From: DASSOY01 sp035776675
GTDB lineage: Bacteria; Bacillota; Bacilli; Bacillales; DASSOY01
DNA: 35,773 nt
NCBI GenBank assembly: GCA_035776675.1
Contig: DASTWO010000037.1
Coordinates: 1-35,773 of the forward strand
Direction: 5' to 3'
Shown: one piece after another, positions 8,120 to 15,207 of the stretch
Layout: each line of letters starts with the position of its first letter
Numbering within the stretch: the stretch's first letter is position 1
Position numbers and translations under genes: made by a program
The notes under the pieces: model-generated
What the model saw: only the letters and a program-made list of their open reading frames with translations
What the model was told of the DNA's origin: nothing
The model's database searches: none

Positions 8120-8159
8120 GACGTTAGATAAACGTAATATTAAGGCGGTGAAAGAGAAA

Positions 8160-9131
8160 ATGGAAACATCGGCTTTTGATCGGTTGACAGATGAAGAGAA
8201 ATACGAGCATTTCTTGAAGCGAGTTGAGGACGGAGAGAAGATTGAGGCAGACGACTGGATGCCGGATGAATATCGTGGAGCCTTGATTAAATTGATTTCG
8301 ATGCACGGAATCAGTGAGATCATGGGGGCACTTCCGGAGAAAGAATGGGTGCCGAAGGCGCCAACAATGAACCGGAAATTGGCGATTATGGCAAAGGTTC
8401 AAGATGAAATGGGGCACGGACAGTTAATTTTGCGTGTCGCGGAAGATTTAATGAAACCGCTTGGCCGAACGCGGGAAGACGTCATGCAGGACTTGTTTAC
8501 GCAACGTCTGAAATTCCATAATGTGTTTCATATGGACTCTCCGACGTGGGGAGATGCGGCGGTAATTGCCTGGCTAGTGGATGGAGCAGCGATTTTGTCG
8601 CAGACGAACATGTTGAAAACTTCGTATGGTCCGTACGGCCGTGCGTTGAAACGGGTTTGCCAGGAAGAATCATTTCACGAGAAGCACGGTGAAGCCTTGA
8701 CTTTGTCGTTGGCAGAAGGGACGCAGTATCAACGGGAAATGTTTCAGGATGCCGTCAACCGTTGGTGGGATTCATTGTTGATGTTCTTCGGGCCGGCTTC
8801 AGCGAAAGAAACCGGTTCATCCAATGTTGATATGAACATTAAATATAAGCTTCGTGAAAAGAACAATGAAGAATTGCGTCAGGCGTTCTTCGATAAATAT
8901 ATGCCGAAAATCCGGATGCTTGGTTTCACGGTTCCGGACGAAACGATTCATTATGATGAAGGCCAGGAGAAATGGGTTTATCAAGATCCTGACTGGAATG
9001 AATTCAAGAAAATTGTGACCGGGCACGGACCGCGTTCTCAAGCACGCCTGGATCTGAGAAGACGTTCATACCAGAAGACGGAATGGGTTCGTGAGGCGCT
9101 GGCGACGGTCAAGACGGAAGCAGCCCTATAA
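8160..9131 (+). CDS. paaA: Phenylacetyl-CoA epoxidase subunit PaaA (catalytic diiron subunit)
   Basis: This is the catalytic subunit of the multicomponent monooxygenase that converts phenylacetyl-CoA to ring-1,2-epoxyphenylacetyl-CoA. The 323-residue protein carries the diiron ligand motifs of ferritin-like monooxygenases: QDEMGHG (about 81-87) and EESFHEKHG (169-177). The first helix Glu probably lies near ISEIMG (about 51-56). ATG 8160 is preceded by AAGGCGGTG; an in-frame ATG at 8118 overlaps the -10 box and cannot be used. It heads an operon with paaB, paaC and paaD. Length and motifs match the family closely, so the call is secure. Confidence 0.97.
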   Translation: METSAFDRLTDEEKYEHFLKRVEDGEKIEADDWMPDEYRGALIKLISMHGISEIMGALPEKEWVPKAPTMNRKLAIMAKVQDEMGHGQLILRVAEDLMKPLGRTREDVMQDLFTQRLKFHNVFHMDSPTWGDAAVIAWLVDGAAILSQTNMLKTSYGPYGRALKRVCQEESFHEKHGEALTLSLAEGTQYQREMFQDAVNRWWDSLLMFFGPASAKETGSSNVDMNIKYKLREKNNEELRQAFFDKYMPKIRMLGFTVPDETIHYDEGQEKWVYQDPDWNEFKKIVTGHGPRSQARLDLRRRSYQKTEWVREALATVKTEAAL

Positions 9132-9179
9132 CTCAAACCAATGAATGATGGAAATGATGGCCTAACGGAGTTGAAAGCG

Positions 9180-9512
9180 ATGAGCAAAGAGAAACAAGAT
9201 CAATTTTACCAAGAATTTGAGGTTTTCAGCCGCAAGAAGGATACCGCACCGATGCAGCATCAGTTCAGCTTGCTGGCGCCAAACCACGATATGGCGATGA
9301 CGATGGCGAAGGAAGATTTCTTTCGCCGTGAAATGCCGAAGGATATATGGATTGTGAAACGCTCGGATATTCGCAAATTAACGCAAAGTGAACGGGAATC
9401 GTTGCAGCGGCTCGACAAGCCTTACCGTGAAACGAAAGGGTACGCCGACCATGTTCAGCGTTGGAGGAATTTTCGAGAGGCATACGAAGAGAAGGAAGGG
9501 AAGCAAGGATGA
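9180..9512 (+). CDS. paaB: Phenylacetyl-CoA epoxidase subunit PaaB
   Basis: A small structural subunit of the PaaABC(E) complex that bridges PaaAC dimers; it has no catalytic residues. The 110-residue form is slightly longer than the approximately 95-residue E. coli protein because of a lysine/glutamate-rich tail. Recognisable family stretches are FEVFSRKKDTAPMQHQFSLL and a central REMPKDIWIV. ATG 9180 has CGGAG at suitable spacing; upstream in-frame codons from 9141 lack a ribosome binding site. The stop overlaps the paaC ATG, indicating coupled translation. Confidence 0.93.
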   Translation: MSKEKQDQFYQEFEVFSRKKDTAPMQHQFSLLAPNHDMAMTMAKEDFFRREMPKDIWIVKRSDIRKLTQSERESLQRLDKPYRETKGYADHVQRWRNFREAYEEKEGKQG

Positions 9513-10321
9513 CGGAATGGATAGAAACGCCGGACAAAAAGAGCGTGCTTGTGGAACTTCTGTACCAGCTTGCCGACGATAATTTTATTCATGCGCACCG
9601 GGGTTCAGAGTGGCTTGGATTAGCACCTCATATTGAAGAAGATGTTGCATTCTCTTCGATCAATCAGGATACGATGGGGCATGCGGTGATGTACTACCGA
9701 TTGCTGGAGGAACTCGACGAAGGTAAAATAGACGATATCAGCCATATGCGGGATTTCTCAGAGTACCGCAACGCTGTCATTCTCGAGGAGAAAAACGGCC
9801 CGGGTGAATATACGGAACAACCGGACTACGATTGGGCTTTCACCGTCATTCGTCATTTATTTTATGATACAGCCAAGAAAGTCCGCCTGGACTCTATGAA
9901 ACAATCATCCTACGAACCGCTAGCTGTAACGGCCAGAAAGATTGTTACGGAACAATACTATCACTTGTTGCACTGGCAGTTGTGGTTTAAGCAACTTATG
10001 CAAAGTACCGATGAGGCGCGTTCCAGAATGGAGACCGCTATTGAAAGAGTTTGGCGTGATTTCGGCGGCGTGTTAACGCTTGGCTCGGATGCCGGAAAAA
10101 TGGCGGAAGCCGGATTGATAGAAGGCGAAGAATTATTGAGGAAACGCTGGCTGAATCGGATCGAAGGATTATTTACGGAAGTGAATATGCCGATGCCGGA
10201 GGAAGCGCCGGGCATGGCAAAGGGAAATGGACGAAATGGTGAACATACTGAGGATTTGTCGGAAGCGATCAATACGTTAGCAGAAGTGTATAAATCGGAT
10301 AAAGATGCTGTCTCATGGTAA
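9509..10321 (+). CDS. paaC: Phenylacetyl-CoA epoxidase subunit PaaC
   Basis: The PaaC subunit is a ferritin-like helical protein that lacks a working diiron site and serves as a structural partner of PaaA. It has 270 residues. Family stretches are LADDNFIHAHRGSEWLGLAPHIEEDVAFSS (split over residues 22-51), NQDTMGHAVMYYRLL and the central KIVTEQYYHLLHWQLW. The ATG at 9509 overlaps the paaB stop (ATGA) and follows AAGCAAGG. The C-terminus has a low-complexity Met/Gly/Asn-rich linker (about residues 228-245) before a final helix. Part of the paaABCD operon. Confidence 0.95.
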   Translation: MTEWIETPDKKSVLVELLYQLADDNFIHAHRGSEWLGLAPHIEEDVAFSSINQDTMGHAVMYYRLLEELDEGKIDDISHMRDFSEYRNAVILEEKNGPGEYTEQPDYDWAFTVIRHLFYDTAKKVRLDSMKQSSYEPLAVTARKIVTEQYYHLLHWQLWFKQLMQSTDEARSRMETAIERVWRDFGGVLTLGSDAGKMAEAGLIEGEELLRKRWLNRIEGLFTEVNMPMPEEAPGMAKGNGRNGEHTEDLSEAINTLAEVYKSDKDAVSW

Positions 10322-10327
10322 AGGCTG

Positions 10328-10840
10328 GTGAGCATCGTGAATAAAGAGCACAAGGAACAGAAAATTCGTCAAGTGTTGGAAAATGTGACTGATCCCGAGT
10401 TGCCGTGTATTAACATTGTGGATCTCGGGATGTTGGACACTGTTGAGGTGAAGGGAAGTAACGTTGAAATTCAATTGTTACCGACATTTAGTGGCTGTCC
10501 GGCGCTTGATTTGATCAAAAATGACGTTGTAAGCGCTGTCAGGAAAGCGGCGGCCGAGGTTGAAGAAGTTGACGATGTGGACGTTCGTTTTGTCTATGAT
10601 CCGCCTTGGACGACCGATCGCATTAGTCCGCAGGGACGGGAGAATTTGAAGGAATATGGCGTTTCGCCCCCGCCCGCAGATCACAAAGAAGGGGAGCCGT
10701 GGAAGGTTGACTGCCCGTATTGCGGGTCGGCGTATACAACGATGGAGAATATCTTCGGGCCGACGGCCTGCCGCAGTATTTTATACTGCCAGAACTGCAA
10801 GAATCCTTTTGAGGCTATGAAGCCTGTTGCGAATATGTAA
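10328..10840 (+). CDS. paaD: PaaD, Fe-S assembly (MIP18/DUF59) protein with C-terminal zinc/iron ribbon
   Basis: PaaD proteins help mature the metal or Fe-S centre of the phenylacetyl-CoA epoxidase system. The N-terminal half (about residues 10-95) is a DUF59 domain with VTDPELPCINIVDLGM and TFSGCPALDLIKNDV, including the conserved Cys. The C-terminal half has a four-cysteine cluster CPYC (about 129-132) with CRS and CQNC (about 154-157), as in true PaaD. The start is uncertain: GTG 10328 has AAAGG three bases upstream, while GTG 10337 follows GGTGAG. The gene lies 6 bases after paaC. A PaaD is present although no PaaE [2Fe-2S] reductase is encoded in the window, which makes its client protein an open question. 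Confidence 0.93.
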   Translation: MSIVNKEHKEQKIRQVLENVTDPELPCINIVDLGMLDTVEVKGSNVEIQLLPTFSGCPALDLIKNDVVSAVRKAAAEVEEVDDVDVRFVYDPPWTTDRISPQGRENLKEYGVSPPPADHKEGEPWKVDCPYCGSAYTTMENIFGPTACRSILYCQNCKNPFEAMKPVANM

Positions 10841-10855
10841 AAAGACAACCATGCT

Positions 10856-10871
10856 GAGCGAGCGCTCGGTC
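10856..10871. promoter_or_regulatory. 16-bp near-palindrome between paaD and the EthD-like gene
   Basis: GAGCGAGCGCTCGGTC has a perfect 10-bp core CGAGCGCTCG (10859-10868) and matches outward except for one base pair. It resembles TetR-family operators in form. No promoter is clear around it, so it may instead be an intra-operon hairpin or a chance sequence. Confidence 0.4.
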
Positions 10872-10913
10872 TGCAGGGTTGAAAATTCGAGGAGAAAAAG
10901 GAGGAAGACTGTT

Positions 10914-11219
10914 ATGGCGAAGCTGATTGCGCTCTACAAGCAGCCGGAAGACGCGAAGAAGTTCGATGAGCATTATTACGGCACCCACACCCCTATTGTG
11001 AAAAAGGTTCCCGGCCTTCGGAAGACAGAAGTCACCAAGATTACAGGGGCTCCTGGAGGAGCAAGCAAGTTTTATCTAATGTGTGAAATGTACTTCGATA
11101 ACCGCGAGGCATTGAATGCTTCATTGAAAACTGACGAAATGAAAGCTTCTTCGAAAGATTTAATGTCGTTTGCCGGAGATCTTGTAACCATGATGATTGG
11201 GGAGGAAGTCGATGCCTGA
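10914..11219 (+). CDS. EthD-like ferredoxin-fold protein embedded in the paa operon
   Basis: A 101-residue protein of the EthD/dimeric alpha-beta barrel type, recognised from the N-terminal strand KLIALYKQPEDAKKFDEHYYGTHTP (residues 3-27) with the conserved His-Tyr-x-x-x-His pattern, and the repeat-like Met-rich C-terminus. EthD family members include small proteins of unknown role beside cytochrome P450s, and lactone isomerases. ATG 10914 has AAAAAGGAGG at good spacing; a longer reading from 10827 crosses the palindrome and lacks a start signal. Its stop overlaps the start of the following enoyl-CoA hydratase gene, so it belongs to the operon. Its place between the epoxidase and hydratase genes suggests a role with the epoxide or oxepin intermediate, which is speculation. 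Confidence 0.85.
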   Translation: MAKLIALYKQPEDAKKFDEHYYGTHTPIVKKVPGLRKTEVTKITGAPGGASKFYLMCEMYFDNREALNASLKTDEMKASSKDLMSFAGDLVTMMIGEEVDA

Positions 11220-11982
11220 ATTGATTGAAACTCGAACTGACGGCCCTGTTGGAATCGTCGAGTTAAATCGTCCCAAGGTTCTTAATGCTATTAATCAACA
11301 AATGGTAAAAGAAGTCGTTTCAGAGCTGGAAGGCTTTGATCAGAACGATGATGTCAGGGTGATCATCTTGCAAGGGGCCGGACGCGCTTTTGCGGCGGGT
11401 GCTGATATTAATGAGATGGCCGAGGTCGGGGCCATTGAGATGGAGCTGCTGGATCAATTCGCCGTCTGGGATCGGATTCATTTGATTAAGAAACCGCTAA
11501 TTTGTGCGGTGCAAGGCTTTGCGTTCGGTGGCGGATTTGAAATGGCGCTCAGTTGTGACATGATTTTCGCCTCGGAGGATGCCAAATTTGCTTTTCCGGA
11601 AGTGAAATTGGGCGTAATGCCCGGAGCCGGCGGGACGCAAATGTTAACAAAGGCAATGGGCAAGCGAAAGGCGATCGAATGGCTCTGGCTTGGTGATCCG
11701 ATGCCCGTGAAAGAGGCGTTGCATTATGGGGTGATTAATCACTCTGTTGCCGTAGAGGTTTTACATGATGAAGTGTTGCGCTTTGCCCGTCGTTTGGCGA
11801 AACAACCTCCACTTTCGCTTCGAATGATTAAGGAGTCTGTCAATAAAGCAGTCGACCATTCGCTCTATGAAGGGATGCAGTTTGAACGGAAGAATTTTTC
11901 GATATTATTTTCGTCAAAGGATCAAAAGGAAGGCATGTCGGCCTTTCTCGAGAAACGAAAACCTGATTTCAAAGGAGAGTAG
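11212..11982 (+). CDS. paaF: Enoyl-CoA hydratase, PaaF-type
   Basis: A 256-residue crotonase-fold enzyme expected to hydrate 2,3-dehydroadipyl-CoA in the lower PAA pathway. The oxyanion-hole segments AAGADINEM and FAFGGGFEMALSCD are present. The two catalytic glutamates of true hydratases are seen: Glu in GGFEMALSCD and Glu in FAFPEVKLGVMPGAGGTQ. ATG 11212 follows GGGGAGG and overlaps the EthD stop. The tail ends with the family KRKPDFKGE. Assignment to PaaF rather than another hydratase step is from position; a second hydratase of the same type lies at 16419, so the division of labour is not settled. Confidence 0.88.
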   Translation: MPELIETRTDGPVGIVELNRPKVLNAINQQMVKEVVSELEGFDQNDDVRVIILQGAGRAFAAGADINEMAEVGAIEMELLDQFAVWDRIHLIKKPLICAVQGFAFGGGFEMALSCDMIFASEDAKFAFPEVKLGVMPGAGGTQMLTKAMGKRKAIEWLWLGDPMPVKEALHYGVINHSVAVEVLHDEVLRFARRLAKQPPLSLRMIKESVNKAVDHSLYEGMQFERKNFSILFSSKDQKEGMSAFLEKRKPDFKGE

Positions 11983-11985
11983 GGC

Positions 11986-12756
11986 ATGGAAACGATCCAG
12001 TATGCTGTTGAAGGCGGTATCGCCCGGATTACATTGAATCGTCCGGATAAGCTGAATGCCTTTAACACTCAAATGCACAAGGAATTAGCGGACGCATTGA
12101 AACAGGCGCGAAAAGATTCCGAAGTCCGTGTTGTCGTCCTAACAGGCGAAGGGCGAGCGTTTTGCTCCGGTCAGGATTTGGCCGATGTTGGCGAAGATGT
12201 CGATTTTGCAGAGGTTTTGCGTAAAGGCTACAACCCGATTATTGAAACCTTGGCCGGAATGGAAAAGCCGGTCGTCGCCGCTGTGAATGGTACGGCCGCC
12301 GGTGCGGGAGTCAGTCTGGCGTTAGCCTGTGACTTTCGTCTTGCTCATGAGAAAGCCAGTTTTGTTGAAGCTTTTATCAACATTGGGCTTGTGCCGGATT
12401 CAGGGAACCTCTACTTTCTGCCAAGGCTGGTGGGCCACGCGAAAGCATTGGAATTGGCCGTGCTCGGTGAGAAGGTTAGAGCGGACAAAGCGGAAGAACT
12501 CGGGCTCGTTACGAAGGTTGTATCGGCAGATGACTGGGAAAGCGAAATACAGGCTTTTGCTGAGAGGTTGGCCAACATGCCCACAAAGGCAATCGGTTTG
12601 ATTAAACGGTATATGCAGAAAAGCTGGGAGAATGATCTCGGCGAAGTGTTGGAAAACGAAGCGTATGCACAGAAAATCGCGGGATCGACGGAAGATTTCA
12701 AGGAAGGCGTGCAAGCGTTTTTGGATAAAAGAAAACCTAAGTTTCAAGGAAAGTAA
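11986..12756 (+). CDS. paaG: 1,2-epoxyphenylacetyl-CoA isomerase, PaaG-type
   Basis: A 256-residue crotonase-fold isomerase that would convert ring-1,2-epoxyphenylacetyl-CoA to oxepin-CoA and move double bonds later in the pathway. It has FCSGQDLADV and GTAAGAGVSLALACDFR in the oxyanion hole. The hydratase glutamates are absent, and the isomerase aspartate is present in FINIGLVPDSG, matching PaaG rather than PaaF. It starts at ATG 11986, three bases after the paaF stop, using AAAGGAGAG. This is the crotonase of the operon whose assignment is clearest from residues. Confidence 0.92.
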   Translation: METIQYAVEGGIARITLNRPDKLNAFNTQMHKELADALKQARKDSEVRVVVLTGEGRAFCSGQDLADVGEDVDFAEVLRKGYNPIIETLAGMEKPVVAAVNGTAAGAGVSLALACDFRLAHEKASFVEAFINIGLVPDSGNLYFLPRLVGHAKALELAVLGEKVRADKAEELGLVTKVVSADDWESEIQAFAERLANMPTKAIGLIKRYMQKSWENDLGEVLENEAYAQKIAGSTEDFKEGVQAFLDKRKPKFQGK

Positions 12757-12786
12757 GTCAAAATTACAGTGAAGGAGATGAAGAGA

Positions 12787-14277
12787 ATGAGCGAAATGAA
12801 GCGTGATATTTACAAGCTATATATCAACGGGGAAGCGATTGAAGCCGCTTCGGGCGAAACGTTCACAACCTATAATCCGGCGAACGGAGAGGCGATTGCC
12901 GAGATTGCCAAAGCCGGGAAAGAAGACGTCGACAAGGCTGTCGCGGCTGCGCGAAATGCTTTTGACAACGGAAAATGGAAGCGTTATCCCGTAGGGAAGC
13001 GTGCCCGCGTGTTGAATAAAATCGGGGCGATTATGCGCGAAAGGTTCAACGAGTTGGTTGAGCTCGAAATTATGAATAGCGGGAAAGCTCTTAGCGCGGC
13101 GCAAGGGCAGGTAATGCAGGCAGTTGAGAACTTTGAATTCTTCGCGGGGGCGATTGTTGGCCATCGCGGGAATGTCAACAATATGCCGGGGCCATTCTTT
13201 AACTATACGCAGAAAGAACCGATTGGCGTAGCCGGTCAAATTGTGCCTTGGAACTATCCATTGATGATGGCGGCATGGAAAGTTGCGCCAGCGATTGCCT
13301 CAGGTTGCTCTGTTGTATTAAAGCCGGCCAGCCTTACACCGATCACGGCGATTGTGTTGACGGAAATTTGCCATGAAGCCGGGGTGCCTGAAGGCGTCGT
13401 CAACGTTGTGCCGGGTCCGGGTTCAACGATCGGCTCTTATCTTGTTGAACACGAAGACGTGGATAAGGTAGCCTTTACCGGTGAAACGGAAACAGGTAAA
13501 GACATTATGGCGCGAGCATCGGGAACATTGAAGCGTGTTACGCTTGAACTTGGCGGCAAGTCGCCAAATCTGGTGTTTCCTGATGCCGATATGGATGGCG
13601 CGGTCAACGGTTCGGTTTTCGGGATCTTTTTCAACACCGGCCAATCGTGTGAAGCCCGTTCTCGCCTCTTCGTCCACGAAGATATTTACGATGAATTTGT
13701 TGAGAAATTCATTGCTCAGACGAAAAAGTTGAAGCTTGGTGACCCGATGGCGAAAGGCACACACGTTGGCTCGATAATCAACCAGTCGCAGCTTGATAAG
13801 ATTCATTCCTATGTGGAAAGTGCTAAGGAAGAAGGCGCGACCGTCGTAACGGGAGGAGAACCCGTACAACCGGAAGGTTTTGAAGACGGGTACTGGTATG
13901 CCCCGACAGTGATTACCGATGTCACGAATGATATGAAAGTGGCGCAAGAAGAAATCTTTGGCCCGGTCGTTGTGGTGATGAAGTTTAAAGATGAGAAAGA
14001 AGGCATTCGTTTTGCGAATGATACGAAATATGGTTTAGCCGCGGCCATTTGGGCAAAGGATCAAGCATTGATTAACCGTGTGGCCAGCGGAATTCAAGCT
14101 GGAACGATCATGGTCAATACACCTTTTTCCGCATTTCCGGGAACTCCATTCGGCGGCTACAAGCAGTCCGGGTTTGGCCGGGAGCTGTCAATCGAGGCGC
14201 TCGATCTTTATACTGAAACGAAAAGCGTTTTGTCTTATATTGGTCCAAAGCCGCTTAATCCGTTCGGCCTTGAATAA
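12787..14277 (+). CDS. Aldehyde dehydrogenase, PacL-like candidate for the semialdehyde step of PAA catabolism
   Basis: A 496-residue NAD(P)-dependent aldehyde dehydrogenase with Asn156 (PWNYP), Glu254 (LELGGK) and Cys288 (NTGQSCEA). In E. coli the step is done by PaaZ, which fuses an aldehyde dehydrogenase to a MaoC-type oxepin-CoA hydratase. Here the protein ends after the dehydrogenase domain and has no hydratase domain, as in PacL-type stand-alone enzymes. Its place between paaG and paaH supports oxidation of 3-oxo-5,6-dehydrosuberyl-CoA semialdehyde. ATG 12787 is 9 bases after GAAGGAG; earlier in-frame starts lie in that ribosome binding site. The enzyme that opens the oxepin ring is not visible in the window. 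Confidence 0.88.
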   Translation: MSEMKRDIYKLYINGEAIEAASGETFTTYNPANGEAIAEIAKAGKEDVDKAVAAARNAFDNGKWKRYPVGKRARVLNKIGAIMRERFNELVELEIMNSGKALSAAQGQVMQAVENFEFFAGAIVGHRGNVNNMPGPFFNYTQKEPIGVAGQIVPWNYPLMMAAWKVAPAIASGCSVVLKPASLTPITAIVLTEICHEAGVPEGVVNVVPGPGSTIGSYLVEHEDVDKVAFTGETETGKDIMARASGTLKRVTLELGGKSPNLVFPDADMDGAVNGSVFGIFFNTGQSCEARSRLFVHEDIYDEFVEKFIAQTKKLKLGDPMAKGTHVGSIINQSQLDKIHSYVESAKEEGATVVTGGEPVQPEGFEDGYWYAPTVITDVTNDMKVAQEEIFGPVVVVMKFKDEKEGIRFANDTKYGLAAAIWAKDQALINRVASGIQAGTIMVNTPFSAFPGTPFGGYKQSGFGRELSIEALDLYTETKSVLSYIGPKPLNPFGLE

Positions 14278-14283
14278 GAATGT

Positions 14284-14314
14284 GGAAGGGTTCTCTTTTT
14301 TGAGGACCTTTTCC
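14284..14314 (+). terminator. Imperfect hairpin between the aldehyde dehydrogenase and paaH genes
   Basis: GGAAGGGTTCTC pairs imperfectly with GAGGACCTTTTCC around a T6 loop, followed by GTTTTA. It could give partial termination inside the operon, or it could stabilise the upstream mRNA end. Confidence 0.35.
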
Positions 14315-14343
14315 GTTTTACATATTAATAAGGAGGGGATTTG

Positions 14344-15207
14344 ATGGTGAACCGTTTGGTTGTTGTCGGCTCGGGAGTCATGGGTCGCGGGATTGCATAT
14401 GTCTCAACCGTCGGTGGTTTCCGGGTCAAGCTGGTGGATATTCAATCGGAACAGCTGGAAAATGCGGAGAGAGAGCTGGAAAAGATTTTCGATAAAGGCG
14501 TGGAACGCGGCAAAATCAGCCCTGATGATAAAGAGGAAGCAAAGGAACGCCTTGGCTTTGAAACGGATTTGCCGGCTGCCGTTCAAGACGCCGATCTCGT
14601 CATTGAAGCTGTTCCGGAAAACATGGCTATCAAAAAGAGTGTTTTCGAACAACTGGATCAACATGCGCCGGAGTCATGTTTTTTTGCGACAAATACATCC
14701 ACGATGAGTCCAACAGAACTGGGTTCCTATACGAAACGACCGGAACGCGTTATTGCTATGCATTTCTTCAATCCGGTCCATAAAATGAAGCTTGTTGAAA
14801 TCATACGCGGCCTCGAAACCAGCGATGAAACAGCTCAGATTGCTCGTGACTCAGCCGGAAAGATGGGGAAAGAAACTGTTGTCGCCAATGAATTTCCCGG
14901 ATTTGTGACAAGCCGAATCAGTACGCTTGTCGGAAATGAAGCTTTTCGGATGTTGGAGGAAGGGGTCGGCTCCGCTGAGGAGATCGATAAGGCGATTAAG
15001 CTTGGCTTGAATTACCCGATGGGGCCATTTGAATTGGGCGATCTTGTCGGGCTGGACACCCGGTTGAACAATCTGGATTACTTACATCGGACGCTTGGTG
15101 AAAGATTCCGGCCGTCTCCTCTGTTGGTGAAATATGTGAAAGCCGGCAGGCTCGGGCGTAAGACGGGGAAAGGTGTTTTCGATTATAGCGAGGAGAAAAA
15201 GTCATGA
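14344..15207 (+). CDS. paaH: 3-hydroxyacyl-CoA dehydrogenase, PaaH-type
   Basis: A 287-residue NAD-dependent dehydrogenase of the 3-hydroxybutyryl-CoA dehydrogenase family, here expected to oxidise 3-hydroxyadipyl-CoA to 3-oxoadipyl-CoA. The Rossmann motif GSGVMG is at residues 9-14. The catalytic region has ATNTSTMSPTEL, HFFNPVHKMKLVE with its His, and FPGFVTSRI followed by the substrate-domain NYPMGPFELGDLVGLD. ATG 14344 is 7 bases after AAGGAGG; a TTG three bases earlier is less well placed. The stop overlaps the thiolase ATG (ATGA), so the two are coupled. Confidence 0.94.
   Translation: MVNRLVVVGSGVMGRGIAYVSTVGGFRVKLVDIQSEQLENAERELEKIFDKGVERGKISPDDKEEAKERLGFETDLPAAVQDADLVIEAVPENMAIKKSVFEQLDQHAPESCFFATNTSTMSPTELGSYTKRPERVIAMHFFNPVHKMKLVEIIRGLETSDETAQIARDSAGKMGKETVVANEFPGFVTSRISTLVGNEAFRMLEEGVGSAEEIDKAIKLGLNYPMGPFELGDLVGLDTRLNNLDYLHRTLGERFRPSPLLVKYVKAGRLGRKTGKGVFDYSEEKKS

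Noticed and set aside
8118..8159. Start of PaaA at ATG 8118
   Set aside because: That ATG overlaps the TATAAT box of the paaA promoter; ATG 8160 has a proper ribosome binding site.
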